64,000 nt of DNA, taken from positions 558,001 through 622,000 of the forward strand of contig CP047917.1 in assembly GCA_010202115.1 (NCBI GenBank), in the 5' to 3' direction. The position numbers were made by a program, and so were the translations under genes. This document shows positions 43,242 to 52,938 of the stretch, piece after piece. Under the pieces are notes generated by a model. The model had not been told where the DNA came from. It did no database searches and worked only from the letters and a program-made list of their open reading frames with translations. The stretch's first letter is position 1; every line of letters begins with the position of its first letter. Source of the stretch: Candidatus Saccharibacteria bacterium oral taxon 488. GTDB taxonomy: Bacteria; Patescibacteriota; Saccharimonadia; Saccharimonadales; Saccharimonadaceae.

Positions 43242-44753
43242 TTATTTGCCCTGGTTTTTTACTTTTGGCGCGCGCGGATCGGGCGTATGTAGATATTTGC
43301 GCGGGAATAATGGTGTCAGCTCTGACGGCACGACACCACTGGCAAACATGTCGTGAATTTTCTCAGCGGTTTGCGGCATAAATGGACGAAGCATATCAGA
43401 GACCTGCAGTAATGTTCCGCAAGCATGCGCCAAAATCTCGCCCAAATGTGCTTCCGCCTCTGGATCCTTGGCGCGCTTTTTGGCAACTTGCCATGGTTGC
43501 ACGCGCTCAATATATTGATTCAATGAACGGATAATCTGCCAAATTTCATCAATTGCTAGATTAAAGTTCAAAGACTCCATATCGGCACGGTACGGCCCCA
43601 TATCGTGTTCAGACTGCGGCGCATCGCCAATAACGCCGGCTTGATAACTCTGCACCATCTTTGCCACCCGCTGCACCAAATTACCGAGGTCATTGCCCAG
43701 CTCGCCGTTGTAGGCCGCTTCAAATTTCTCCCAGGTAAAGTCACCGTCATCTTGCGTCGGCACATGACGCAGGAAATAATAGCGAAAGGCCTCAACGCCG
43801 TAGTGCGGGATGATGTCAGCTGGACCAATGCCATTACCGAGACTCTTGCTCATTTTAGTGCCGCCAACGTTGATAAATCCGTGTACCAACAGCACCTTTG
43901 GCAGTGGCAAGTCCAGCGCCATCAACATCGCCGGCCAAATCCCGGCATGAAAACGAAGGATATCCTTGCCGATCACCTGTACATCTGCCGGCCAAAACGC
44001 CTGCCATTCCTCAGCTCGATCAGGATAACCAATAACCGTAATATAATTGCTCAGCGCATCCAGCCAGACATACATCACCTGCGTGTCATCGCCTGGTACT
44101 GGCACACCCCAGCTGAGGTTCTTGCGCGGACGCGAAACCGACACATCTTTCAGTCCATCTTTTATCAGCTCCAAAAACTCTTTTTTACGGAATTCAGGCA
44201 CAATTTTCATCTTGTTTGATTCAATCGCCTGGCGAATATGATCTGAAAAGGCACTGGTTTTGAAATAATAATTTTCCTCACGCAGCCGTTGATATGGCGC
44301 CTGGTGGTCAGGACAAATGCCATTATTTTCAGCCGCCTCCTTGTCAGTGACGAATGCCTCACAACCTTGGCAGTACCAGCCCTCATAAGTGCCTTTATAG
44401 ATATAGCCAGCCGCAGCCAGCTTCTGCCAAATATACTGCACTGCGCTAACGTGATGCGGGTCAGTTGTGCGGATAAAATCGGTCGCCGAAATATTCAACT
44501 CAGCGATCATGTTCTGGAAATTGCCGTGCATTTGATCGACGTAAGCTTGCGGCGTCTGGTTTTGGCTGGCAGCCTTGGCAGCAATCTTATTGCCATGCTC
44601 ATCCACACCCGTCTGAAAACGCACCTCGCGACCGTTTTGCCGCTGATACCGCGTCCAGACATCTGCCAACATATAGTCCATGGCGTGCCCAATGTGCGGC
44701 AAACCGTTGACATAAGGAATAGCAGTAGTAATGTAGGCGTGTTGTTTAGTCAT
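43242..44753 (-). CDS. metG: methionyl-tRNA synthetase
   Basis: The 503-residue class I enzyme has YITTAIPYVNGLPHIGHAM with the HIGH motif at the start, a zinc-type pair of CxxC-like cysteines (YCQGCEAF), and GGTKMSKSLGN (KMSKS) near residue 305. The C-terminal anticodon domain lacks the dimerising tRNA-binding extension. I start at the ATG at 44753, seven bases after TACAAT; a longer frame crosses the promoter. No Shine-Dalgarno site. Confidence 0.95.
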   Translation of the reverse strand: MTKQHAYITTAIPYVNGLPHIGHAMDYMLADVWTRYQRQNGREVRFQTGVDEHGNKIAAKAASQNQTPQAYVDQMHGNFQNMIAELNISATDFIRTTDPHHVSAVQYIWQKLAAAGYIYKGTYEGWYCQGCEAFVTDKEAAENNGICPDHQAPYQRLREENYYFKTSAFSDHIRQAIESNKMKIVPEFRKKEFLELIKDGLKDVSVSRPRKNLSWGVPVPGDDTQVMYVWLDALSNYITVIGYPDRAEEWQAFWPADVQVIGKDILRFHAGIWPAMLMALDLPLPKVLLVHGFINVGGTKMSKSLGNGIGPADIIPHYGVEAFRYYFLRHVPTQDDGDFTWEKFEAAYNGELGNDLGNLVQRVAKMVQSYQAGVIGDAPQSEHDMGPYRADMESLNFNLAIDEIWQIIRSLNQYIERVQPWQVAKKRAKDPEAEAHLGEILAHACGTLLQVSDMLRPFMPQTAEKIHDMFASGVVPSELTPLFPRKYLHTPDPRAPKVKNQGK

Positions 44754-44810
44754 GATACTCATTGTATCATTATCTGGAACAATTTTCACCGATATGCGTT
44801 CGCCGAGGGC

Positions 44811-45551
44811 TCACCCGCGCATCATTGCTACTACTGCAATTCGCCCCGCCGTATCACCCGATGAGTGCGAAAAATAATTTGGATTGTCCGCTGTATCAAT
44901 TGGCGAAATGACAATATTATTAGCCGGAACGCCTGCCTGGACGGCCAACGAACGATTGAATCCTTGCATGTCCAGATAAATTCCGTCAGCCGTTTGACGG
45001 CAGAAATTTTGCCAATTCGTATCATTTGTATGATTAAAATAATCCATACGGTAATTTTTCTGGGTGATACTTGGCGACATCCAAATTTGCAAATCTTTTG
45101 CCTGACTACCACGCTCGGCAAAATACTGGACTGCCCTTGTCATCAACTGTGCGACCGTTGAATGCCTACCCAAATGCGCCAGCATAAGCGCCCGGCGTTT
45201 TGGATCATAGATGACGGTGGCGATACAGTCCGCCACTGGCAGGAACAATCCTACACCAGCCATTTCGGTATATAGCGCGTCAGCAAAAATCCCCTCGTTG
45301 TTGCACTTAACTGTGTCAGTTTCAGTAACTTCGGCGATATTATCAAACGTTTGTCCTTGGTCGTATGAAATCACGTGATAGACAACGTCGTCATACTTAA
45401 CACCAATATGATCGCAAAACCGCCGCCGATTTTCCAGCACCTCAGCTACGTGGCGACCGCGAATACGGTTGAGCATGGTGCCGTCGTCTTTCGATGAAAC
45501 CGCAATGAGCAGATTAGAGGGAAAACACGTCGGCTGATCTGCTGTAATCAT
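44811..45551 (-). CDS. YfiH/DUF152 (laccase-domain) family protein
   Basis: The 246-residue protein has ADALYTEMAGVGLFLPVADCIATVIYDP and AHLGRHSTVAQ, the conserved cysteine and histidine metal-ligand regions of this family, and ends with NYFSHSSGDTAGRIAVVAMMR. Members are multifunctional purine nucleoside-acting or oxidoreductase enzymes, and the peptidoglycan-related role of some is debated. The first histidine motif seems altered. The ATG at 45551 forms an ATGA overlap with the rsmA stop. Confidence 0.85.
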   Translation of the reverse strand: MITADQPTCFPSNLLIAVSSKDDGTMLNRIRGRHVAEVLENRRRFCDHIGVKYDDVVYHVISYDQGQTFDNIAEVTETDTVKCNNEGIFADALYTEMAGVGLFLPVADCIATVIYDPKRRALMLAHLGRHSTVAQLMTRAVQYFAERGSQAKDLQIWMSPSITQKNYRMDYFNHTNDTNWQNFCRQTADGIYLDMQGFNRSLAVQAGVPANNIVISPIDTADNPNYFSHSSGDTAGRIAVVAMMRG

Positions 45552-46336
45552 TGCGTCCGCCACTCACTCAGTAGCCGCCGCCAATCGTCAATCGCCAAAT
45601 CTTCGGCACGGACACCAGGTGAAATACTAGCCGTTTTCAGCAACTGTTCGGCGGTGTCTTTACTAACACCCAGCCCACCGCTCAGACTGGAACGTAGCTT
45701 CTTACGCTTGGCCGAAAAACCGGCTTTGACGATGCGGAAAAAATCTTTTTGGTCTTCAGAATCGACTAGTGGTTCGGTGCGGGTTCTCAATATCACCACC
45801 TGTGAATCAACTTTTGGCGGCGGCGTGAAAAATTGCCGCGGCACTTCAATGTCGAGTTCTGCCTCGGCAAAAATCTGGGCACTCACTGCCAAAATACTCA
45901 TCTCACCAGGCTCCGCCGCGATGCGCTGGGCGACTTCTTTCTGTACCAACAGTACCGCCAAACTTGGTTTATTCTTCGCCGTCATCAGCTTCTCAACAAT
46001 TTTGCTAGTGATGTAGTACGGTACGTTGGCGACCACTTTGTAGCCAGCCGGCAACTGATTCAAATCAAATTGCAAAATATCTTCGTTAATCACGTCCAGG
46101 TTTTTACCAGGAAACTGCCCCGGTAACTTACGTGCCAAATCTACGTCAAATTCTACCGCCACCACGTGCTGAGCTCGCGCCAATAACCGACTGGTCAAGG
46201 TACCAAGTCCTGGCCCAATTTCCAAAACTACATCATCTTTACTCAGCTCCGCCGCCTCAGCAATCTCCACCAAGATTTCTGGGTCGCGCAGCCAATGCTG
46301 GCCTAATTCTTTTTTCGGCCCATGCGCAGACGCCAT
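45548..46336 (-). CDS. rsmA: 16S rRNA adenine dimethyltransferase
   Basis: The 262-residue enzyme dimethylates two adenosines of helix 45. Motifs are LGQHWLRDP near the start, VLEIGPGLGTLTSRLL (S-adenosylmethionine binding) and KVVANVPYYITSKIV (the NxPY-type catalytic motif). It follows the G5/3D gene without a gap (TAG then ATG), and the YfiH gene overlaps its end by four bases. Confidence 0.96.
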   Translation of the reverse strand: MASAHGPKKELGQHWLRDPEILVEIAEAAELSKDDVVLEIGPGLGTLTSRLLARAQHVVAVEFDVDLARKLPGQFPGKNLDVINEDILQFDLNQLPAGYKVVANVPYYITSKIVEKLMTAKNKPSLAVLLVQKEVAQRIAAEPGEMSILAVSAQIFAEAELDIEVPRQFFTPPPKVDSQVVILRTRTEPLVDSEDQKDFFRIVKAGFSAKRKKLRSSLSGGLGVSKDTAEQLLKTASISPGVRAEDLAIDDWRRLLSEWRTQ

Positions 46337-47398
46337 CTAACGGCCATCTCCATTCGTCCAGTCAGTCGCTAGGTCAAACCCATGCGGATGCCGAGCCGCA
46401 AAACCGCCGGTATCATACACCTTGCCAGGACCCATGCTGGTTTCTACTACTGAGCAGCGCGGATAATTACCGTAATTTGCCGCCACCAAAATATAACCAT
46501 CTTTATCCACCTTGGCACCATCCGCCCGCACCGTGTAGCCACCGCCGCCGCAGGCGTTAGCAACAATATTCATCGGTAAATCATAATAGGTTTCGCGGTG
46601 CGCCACACCCTTGGAGTCGGTAAATATCTGCGCGCCCTTGCCTTTAGTCAATGGATTTTTCGGCTTAGTGCCGACTACTTCGATCTGCTTTTTAGGCTGT
46701 TTGCTGATACTGCTACTTATTTCCTTACGGCTGATCTCAACACCGCGCTCGGCCTGGGCCTGGTAAGTCACGGTACGAATACCCTTTTCGCCCAGCTGCT
46801 TAATTTCCTTGAAACCAATCGGCTGATTCGCATCCTTGATCTGCTCCACTGGGAAGTCAATGTCAACCTCCTCGGTCACGGTTCGCAGTGGCGCACGGGT
46901 AATGTTCATCAGCACGTTTGTCCCATCCAGCAGCATATTATCGCTCGTCATAAATTCAACCCTATCCTCGACATACAGCGTGATCCCCGCCGCTTTGGCG
47001 ATTCGCTGCGGCGTCTGCTCCGCTGTGGTAATATGTGAACGCCGCGAACCATCAATGACCGTTACCGGCCGAGCCCGAAAAATTGTCACCGTAAATGTTG
47101 TTCCTGTCAGCTCCATATCAATGTCTGGCTTAACAACGTCACGCCGCTCATCAACTGTTACCCGCGCCAACTGTAATGCCTGGCGTACGGTGCGTGCTCG
47201 GGTCATGATCGTCTGCTCGCGGCCGCGGTCACGAATCGTTACCAGCCGCTCCGCTGACGACTGGGCATGATTATCTTGTGCTTGGACAGGCTGAGATAGC
47301 AGTAGGCCAACCGCACCAGCCACGAAAGCCATGAAGCAGCCCAGCAGAATAACCGGCCGCCAGCCTTTCTCTATGTGCCATTTCCACCAGTTCATCAT
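46337..47398 (-). CDS. DUF348-G5-3D cell-wall protein
   Basis: The 353-residue protein has an N-terminal anchor or signal (about 13-40), a DUF348 region (about 48-150) with TRARTVRQALQLARVTVDERRDVV, a G5 domain (about 155-235) with GEKGIRTVTYQAQAERG, and a C-terminal 3D-type domain with VYDTGGFAARHPHGFDLATD. This is the layout of YabE/Rpf-related wall hydrolases. The 3D domain would be the catalytic part. It is a paralogue of the 399-residue protein encoded just upstream. Confidence 0.9.
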   Translation of the reverse strand: MMNWWKWHIEKGWRPVILLGCFMAFVAGAVGLLLSQPVQAQDNHAQSSAERLVTIRDRGREQTIMTRARTVRQALQLARVTVDERRDVVKPDIDMELTGTTFTVTIFRARPVTVIDGSRRSHITTAEQTPQRIAKAAGITLYVEDRVEFMTSDNMLLDGTNVLMNITRAPLRTVTEEVDIDFPVEQIKDANQPIGFKEIKQLGEKGIRTVTYQAQAERGVEISRKEISSSISKQPKKQIEVVGTKPKNPLTKGKGAQIFTDSKGVAHRETYYDLPMNIVANACGGGGYTVRADGAKVDKDGYILVAANYGNYPRCSVVETSMGPGKVYDTGGFAARHPHGFDLATDWTNGDGR

Positions 47399-47452
47399 TC
47401 TGCTCTAGTACCTAATTAACGGACGTATTATACCACATTTATCTAATAATTA

Positions 47453-48652
47453 CTAGTACCACCCTCTGGCCTTGCTGTGCGCCACCGCTTTTTCCCACGA
47501 GCCATATCGTCTCATCACGTAGCCATGCATCCAATTCAGCGAATCGACTGGGTTAAGCGGATTTCCTGGCACTTTACTACACGGCAACGCCTGTGCGAGA
47601 CCACAGGCGCCACTCCGGCTGCGAGCATTTGGATTCCAGCCGCTTTCTTTCTGCACCAGCCACTCCGCATAGCCCCATTGATCACGCGGGACGTTTGACG
47701 AAGATAACCACTGATCTTTATTGCCGCCACCAGTATATGGCATAGCGGCATTCTTTGTGCCGATAATTTCAATTTGTTTTTTAGGCTGTTTTGTTATTTG
47801 ACTAGCGAGTTCCCGACGGCTCAGCTCTTTACCATTTTGCACATCAATCTCATAAGTCACCGTCCGCCGGCCCTTTTCGCCCGCCTCTTTCACCTCCTTG
47901 TGACCCATCTCGCGATTGGCATCCCGCACCGTCTCAACCGGAAAAGCGACATCTTCATCAGTGGTAATTGTCTGCTTACCGTTACGCCAAACATCCAGCC
48001 GCATACCACTGGTAATTGGCGCCTCGAGCGGCATTGATACGGTATCGTTACTGGCCAGCTGGACACGCTTTTCCTTGAGTAGCGCGCCGACGGTTTTCGC
48101 GTGGGTGCGTACTTCAGCCAGTGACCCGTAGAGATTGAGCTGTAGCGGCGTCGCCCGCTTGATGGTCAAGACTGCATTCGTGCCGCTAGCGACCACGTTT
48201 TCGGCGGCATGAATATCGACAAGATCCTCGCTATAGAGTTTAATCCCCGCCGCTTTGGCAATCGCCGCCGGGGTTTGCTTGGCCGTGGTTATCCGAATAC
48301 GCGCCCGGCCATCGACTACCGTTACCGGCCGAGCCCGAAAGATATTAACGTTATATGAGCTAGCAACCAACTGCTCGTTAAGTGCTGGCTCTACCACATC
48401 TCTTCTCTCGTCGACGTCAATCCGCGCCGCCTTCAACGCCTCGCGCACCGTTTTTGCCCGAGTGATAATTGTTTTCTCGACTCCCTTATCATAGACACTC
48501 ATCAGACGCTGGCCGTCGCTCCGTGATGGACGCTCGGTACCCTGCGCTAGTGCAGCATCCGCCAGCTGGATCAATGTCACTCCAAGCACCAGCAAACCGA
48601 TCAATAGAAAAATCTTCTTTGAATGGTAGCGAATAGATAAACTCTTTTCCAT
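47453..48652 (-). CDS. DUF348-G5 protein with transglycosylase-like C-terminus
   Basis: The 399-residue protein has an N-terminal anchor, two DUF348 regions, a G5 domain ending TKQPKKQIEIIGTKN, and a C-terminal domain WLVQKESGWNPNARSRSGACGLAQALP, which matches lytic transglycosylase/Apf-type domains with the catalytic E in ESGWN. It shares the repeated motif ITRAKTVREALKAARIDVDE with its neighbour, so the two arose by duplication and exchange of the C-terminal enzyme. The ATG at 48652 is preceded by a weak GAGCGAG site. Confidence 0.9.
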   Translation of the reverse strand: MEKSLSIRYHSKKIFLLIGLLVLGVTLIQLADAALAQGTERPSRSDGQRLMSVYDKGVEKTIITRAKTVREALKAARIDVDERRDVVEPALNEQLVASSYNVNIFRARPVTVVDGRARIRITTAKQTPAAIAKAAGIKLYSEDLVDIHAAENVVASGTNAVLTIKRATPLQLNLYGSLAEVRTHAKTVGALLKEKRVQLASNDTVSMPLEAPITSGMRLDVWRNGKQTITTDEDVAFPVETVRDANREMGHKEVKEAGEKGRRTVTYEIDVQNGKELSRRELASQITKQPKKQIEIIGTKNAAMPYTGGGNKDQWLSSSNVPRDQWGYAEWLVQKESGWNPNARSRSGACGLAQALPCSKVPGNPLNPVDSLNWMHGYVMRRYGSWEKAVAHSKARGWY

Positions 48653-48695
48653 AATCTCGCTCGTGGGCAGTACCACAAAACTGTTATGTATTATA

Positions 48696-50795
48696 TCAAA
48701 TTTTCTCTAATCTGGCGAATTCTACATTAAGCTTTTTCGTATTACCATCAGCAAATTGCACCGTCACCGCCATCCCGTCAACATCCACCACCTCACCCGC
48801 ACCAAATTGTGGGCTTCGCACCCGCTCACCAACCTCTATCCCTATATCATCAGCATAAAATACTTCATCAGCTGGCGGCGCGGCAGGTGCATCCAGACCG
48901 CCGTTCATCAGCCCCATCTCATCGAGAAATCGCGACGGTAGATTATAGCCGATCTGACCGAACTGCGTCCGCGAACTAGCACAAGTCACAAACAGCGCCT
49001 CTCGGGCCCGCGTAATCCCTACATAACAGAGGCGGCGCTCCTCCTCAACATCATCCGCTTTACCGCTGTCAAATACCCGTGCGTGCGGCAAGATTCCCTC
49101 CTCCAAGCCAGTCATAAACACCACCGGAAACTCCAGACCCTTCGCAGCGTGTAGCGTCATCAAGGTGACCTGCTGATCCGCTTGGCCATCGCTTGATGAC
49201 ATCAGTGCCATGTCTTCAAGGAATGTCGATACATCAGCGTAGGCGCGCGCCTCAGCTACCAAAACACCGAGGTTCTCCAGCCGCTCTTCGGCCTGCACAC
49301 TGCCATCATTTACCGCCTCGCCGTAGCCAGTCTGCTCAATAATTTGTTCGATAACCTCGGCCGGTGCGTCGTTCAGTAATTGTTGTAATTTTTGCAGCAA
49401 TTGACCAAATGCCCAGAGCGACTGCTTAGCACGGGCGCTCAACCCTATAGCTTCGTCAACCGCCACCAGCCCCTCAATAATATTCCGACCCGATTGATCG
49501 GCCCAGTCGAGAAATTTCGCCACGCTCACCGCGCCGATGCCACGCTTTGGCAGATTGACGATCCGTGCGAAACTAACGCGGTCACTGGGTTGATATAATA
49601 ATCTGAGATAAGCCAGCACATCCTTGACGACTGCTCGATCTAGAAACCGTAGACCGCCCACAATTTTGTAGGGAATGTGCCGTTGACGCAGTGCGCGCTC
49701 TATGGCGTAGCTCTGGGCATTGGTGCGATACAGTACTGCTATGTCGCTATAGACTCGGCCCATCCTGGCCTGGCGATGAATTTCGTCAGCCACTGCTTGT
49801 GCCTCCTCAGCCTCGCTGTACAGTTGCCACAATTGCGGTGTCATCCCGCCAACCGCTTCTGTCCACAGGTTCTTGTCGGTGCGCTGGGTGTTGTGTTGGA
49901 TTAAGTTATTTGCCACCGTTAAAATCGCGCCCGTTGAACGGTAATTTTGTTCTAGTTTAATCACTGCCGCACCCGGAAAGTCACGCTCAAAATGAAGAAT
50001 ATTGGTATAATCTGCGCCGCGAAAACTATAAATTGACTGGGCATCGTCGCCGACCACACAGAGGTTACGCTCTGGACCGACCAGCAACTTGATCAACGCA
50101 TACTGCACCGCATTAGTATCCTGATACTCGTCGATGAGAATGTGGCAAAACTGCTGCTGCCATTTGTGGCGAATGTCAGGCGAATGGCGCAGTAGCTCCA
50201 CCGCCTTAAGCAATAAATCATCAAAATCGAGCGCCCCGGCCCGGTGCATAGCGGCCTCGTAGGCGATAAATAACTCGGCAATTTGCTGCTTAGCGGGGCC
50301 GACCGCCTGCATCATATACTCATCGGGGGAAAGCATGTCATTTTTTGCCGCAGAAATAGCCGCAGCGATGCGGCGCGGCTTGATATCGCGATCAGTCAGC
50401 CCGCGCGATTTCATCAACTGTTTGATGAGACCCAGCCGATCATCTTCATCATAAATAATAAAATTACGACCGAGGCCAATTGACATTCCGTCTATCCTCA
50501 GTAGCCGCACACACATACTATGAAATGTCCCCATCCACGGCATGAAGCGTCGATCCGAGGCGTCTTCGCCCAGCATATCAGCCAAGCGCTGACGCATCTC
50601 TCGAGCAGCCTTGTTGGTGAAGGTCACCGCTAAGATGCGGCTGGGAAAAATCCCTCGCTGGCTAATCAGATAGGCGATGCGATGCGTTAAGGTTTTTGTC
50701 TTACCACTCCCCGCTCCCGCTAAAATAAGCAGCGGCCCGCCATCATGCTGGACGGCTCGCCGCTGTTCGGGGTTGAGTTCAGATAGGATGTCCAT
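48696..50795 (-). CDS. UvrD/PcrA-family DNA helicase
   Basis: The 699-residue SF1A helicase has AGAGSGKTKTL (motif I), LRQRL-type region IA, ILIDEYQDTNAVQ (motif II), VVGDDAQSIYSFRGAD (motif III), LEQNYRST (motif IV), VTLMTLHAAKGLEF (motif V) and EERRLCYVGITRAR (motif VI). A short C-terminal Tudor-like tail follows (EVGERVRSPQFGAGEVVDVD), as in PcrA. Its ATG overlaps the stop of the Pro/Thr-rich gene by one base. Confidence 0.96.
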   Translation of the reverse strand: MDILSELNPEQRRAVQHDGGPLLILAGAGSGKTKTLTHRIAYLISQRGIFPSRILAVTFTNKAAREMRQRLADMLGEDASDRRFMPWMGTFHSMCVRLLRIDGMSIGLGRNFIIYDEDDRLGLIKQLMKSRGLTDRDIKPRRIAAAISAAKNDMLSPDEYMMQAVGPAKQQIAELFIAYEAAMHRAGALDFDDLLLKAVELLRHSPDIRHKWQQQFCHILIDEYQDTNAVQYALIKLLVGPERNLCVVGDDAQSIYSFRGADYTNILHFERDFPGAAVIKLEQNYRSTGAILTVANNLIQHNTQRTDKNLWTEAVGGMTPQLWQLYSEAEEAQAVADEIHRQARMGRVYSDIAVLYRTNAQSYAIERALRQRHIPYKIVGGLRFLDRAVVKDVLAYLRLLYQPSDRVSFARIVNLPKRGIGAVSVAKFLDWADQSGRNIIEGLVAVDEAIGLSARAKQSLWAFGQLLQKLQQLLNDAPAEVIEQIIEQTGYGEAVNDGSVQAEERLENLGVLVAEARAYADVSTFLEDMALMSSSDGQADQQVTLMTLHAAKGLEFPVVFMTGLEEGILPHARVFDSGKADDVEEERRLCYVGITRAREALFVTCASSRTQFGQIGYNLPSRFLDEMGLMNGGLDAPAAPPADEVFYADDIGIEVGERVRSPQFGAGEVVDVDGMAVTVQFADGNTKKLNVEFARLEKI

Positions 50796-52930
50796 TACTT
50801 ATAGTATAGCAGGAAAAAGTACGCCGCTGCACCGCCGCCAACGCCGATAAGGGCAAAAAGAATGATCAATAGAATCGTCCCGATGCCGGATTTTTTCTTA
50901 TCAGGCTGGAGCGCCTCCCCGGTGGCTGGCTGGCTGGCTGCCGCATCAAACATCGGCTCTGGATCTGGTGCGATCTCGTCACCAGCGGTGTATTGCTGAG
51001 GAATATCGCCCGGAGTGTGCGGTCGACGTGGCGTCTCATCATCAGCTATCTCAGCGTCACTCTCGTCCATCGACTCGATCGCCATGAGTTCACTGTCTAG
51101 TTCTGATGTATCAGCGACGGACTGCTTGGACGAAACGTCTACCGAGGAAGCATCTGCGTCGAGCTGCTCCCCGACCTCGCCGGCCTCAATTTCATCAATA
51201 GTTGCTTCGAGGCTCGTACGATCAGCGGTGATGTCAGTATCAGCCACCTCATCATAGTGTTCTGCTACTTCGTCTCCGGCTTCCGCATCCGTCACCAGAT
51301 GATCATCATCAGCCATCAGCTCATCCATGGTTAGCCCTTCACTATCAGCTGCCTTAGCCGGAGCGTCCTCTGCCAGTAAGCCTTCCTCGATAAAGGCACT
51401 GTCAGTACTGGCCTCAGCCTCACTGGCCATCGATTCATAATCAGGTACGTCCTTGGTATTGAGCGACACATTGTCTGACGTCAGACCTTCGGCCACATGC
51501 GATGGATCGGGCTGCAGAACGAGGCGTGGTGGTCGACGCTTAATCTCGCGATCAGCTGCCGATGAGCGAGCAGTGTTATCATCCGCCATCATGTCACTTG
51601 ACGCGTCCTCAGCATGTTCAGTCATGTTAACGCCCCGCTGGCCGTCATTACCAGTCCGACCGGAGAGATACGAGCCAGTCGGCTGCAGCGTCACGCCAGT
51701 GCGCGGCTGATGAATACCGTGTCCACGCATGACAGACGACGGATGCACAACGTCCATAAAGCGACCAGACGGTCGACGCGAAATAGCTGGTGATGGAGCA
51801 ACGGCCGGCTCGTCATCATGTTTTGTATCTGAAGAATCATCAGTTGGTTTCGCTGCTGACGTATCGGTCACTTTATCCTGCGGTGCGTCTGAGGCAGCCT
51901 GGTCATCCGCCTTTTTAGCTGGTGTTTTGATATCTGGAAATACCACGGCTGGTTTAGTCTCTGAGGCGGCGTGCGGAAATCCATTGGCTTCCGTCGACGG
52001 TGAAGCCGTCTCCCTGGTGGATGATTCTTGTAGTGAGGTCGGCGGCTCGCCCTGTGACTCACTGTGTGGCTCGTCATCACTAGACTCCGGGGTTGTTGAC
52101 CGGGTCGGCGGTTCTGGTATCGAAGTAGGCGACGGCGGGACAGGCGACGAGGTTGTCTTGAACGACGGTATCGGCTCGAGCGTCAGCTTCGAGACAGGCT
52201 TTGGCGCTGGCTTTGTAACAGAAATCGGGACAGCAGTCGGCGCCGGTGTTGCTGCAGCCGCTGGCGGCGCACTTGGAGTGTTTGATGAGGCTGATGATTG
52301 TGTTGTCTTGGCCGGGGCTGGTGGCTTGCTCGTATCGGTACTTGTTGACTCGGATGCGGGTACGGTTGCCATGGCTGAAGTTGGAGATGCAGGCGCAGAC
52401 ACGGGCGTCGACAGCGGTGCTGGCGTCGCTGTCGGTGCAGTGGTCGGCAACGGAGGCGTTAGCGGCTTGATGGTCAATGGCGGAATCGGCGTTGATGGCG
52501 TGGTGGCAGGCGACGGTGGGGCTGACGGAGCAGGGGCTGCTGGTGCTACCGACGAAGACGGTGACGTAAGTGGCGACGGCGGCGTTGATGTTGGTTCAGA
52601 CTTCTCAATCGGCTGCGGTGCGGTAGCCACTGGCGCGCTCGGTGGCGTTGATAATGACACCGCAGGTTGCGGCGCAACTGGCTTGGGTTGAGGGCTTAGC
52701 GGCGCGACCGGAGGTGTCGCTGGTTCAGGCTGAGAAGCGGGGGTGCTAGATTGAACAGATTCAGGCGACGACGCCTTCACCGTATTTTCAGCAGTACTAG
52801 CCGCGGGTGCCGTCGACGTCGCCACGTCCGTATCAACACCGGCCGCCTGCTGAGCCGCTTCTTTCTCTGCCCGTTTCTGCATCAGTGACGTCACCGCCCG
52901 ATCAAGTTCGTCAAAATCAATGTCTGACAT
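50795..52930 (-). CDS. long disordered Pro/Thr/Ser-rich protein with C-terminal membrane helix
   Basis: The 711-residue protein has a short folded start (DIDFDELDRAVTSLMQKRAE), then about 300 residues rich in Pro, Ala, Thr and Ser, an acidic middle, and one hydrophobic helix near the C-terminus (about 685-706). It would be tail-anchored with a long intrinsically disordered region facing the cytoplasm, or the outside if exported. A GGGGGG site precedes the start. It lies between tpiA and the helicase gene. No family recognised. Confidence 0.75.
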   Translation of the reverse strand: MSDIDFDELDRAVTSLMQKRAEKEAAQQAAGVDTDVATSTAPAASTAENTVKASSPESVQSSTPASQPEPATPPVAPLSPQPKPVAPQPAVSLSTPPSAPVATAPQPIEKSEPTSTPPSPLTSPSSSVAPAAPAPSAPPSPATTPSTPIPPLTIKPLTPPLPTTAPTATPAPLSTPVSAPASPTSAMATVPASESTSTDTSKPPAPAKTTQSSASSNTPSAPPAAAATPAPTAVPISVTKPAPKPVSKLTLEPIPSFKTTSSPVPPSPTSIPEPPTRSTTPESSDDEPHSESQGEPPTSLQESSTRETASPSTEANGFPHAASETKPAVVFPDIKTPAKKADDQAASDAPQDKVTDTSAAKPTDDSSDTKHDDEPAVAPSPAISRRPSGRFMDVVHPSSVMRGHGIHQPRTGVTLQPTGSYLSGRTGNDGQRGVNMTEHAEDASSDMMADDNTARSSAADREIKRRPPRLVLQPDPSHVAEGLTSDNVSLNTKDVPDYESMASEAEASTDSAFIEEGLLAEDAPAKAADSEGLTMDELMADDDHLVTDAEAGDEVAEHYDEVADTDITADRTSLEATIDEIEAGEVGEQLDADASSVDVSSKQSVADTSELDSELMAIESMDESDAEIADDETPRRPHTPGDIPQQYTAGDEIAPDPEPMFDAAASQPATGEALQPDKKKSGIGTILLIILFALIGVGGGAAAYFFLLYYK

Positions 52931-52938
52931 AAGCCCCC

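Noticed and set aside
50795..50808. A leaderless promoter (TATACT seven bases before the ATG) for the helicase gene
   Set aside because: The hexamer is the coding end of the overlapping upstream gene, and the TAATG overlap points to translational coupling. It was left out of the count.
51729..52691. A 320-residue plus-strand ORF opposite the Pro/Thr-rich gene
   Set aside because: Its Gly/Ala/Val/Asp composition is the complement of Pro/Ser/Thr codons on the other strand. There is no ribosome-binding site.
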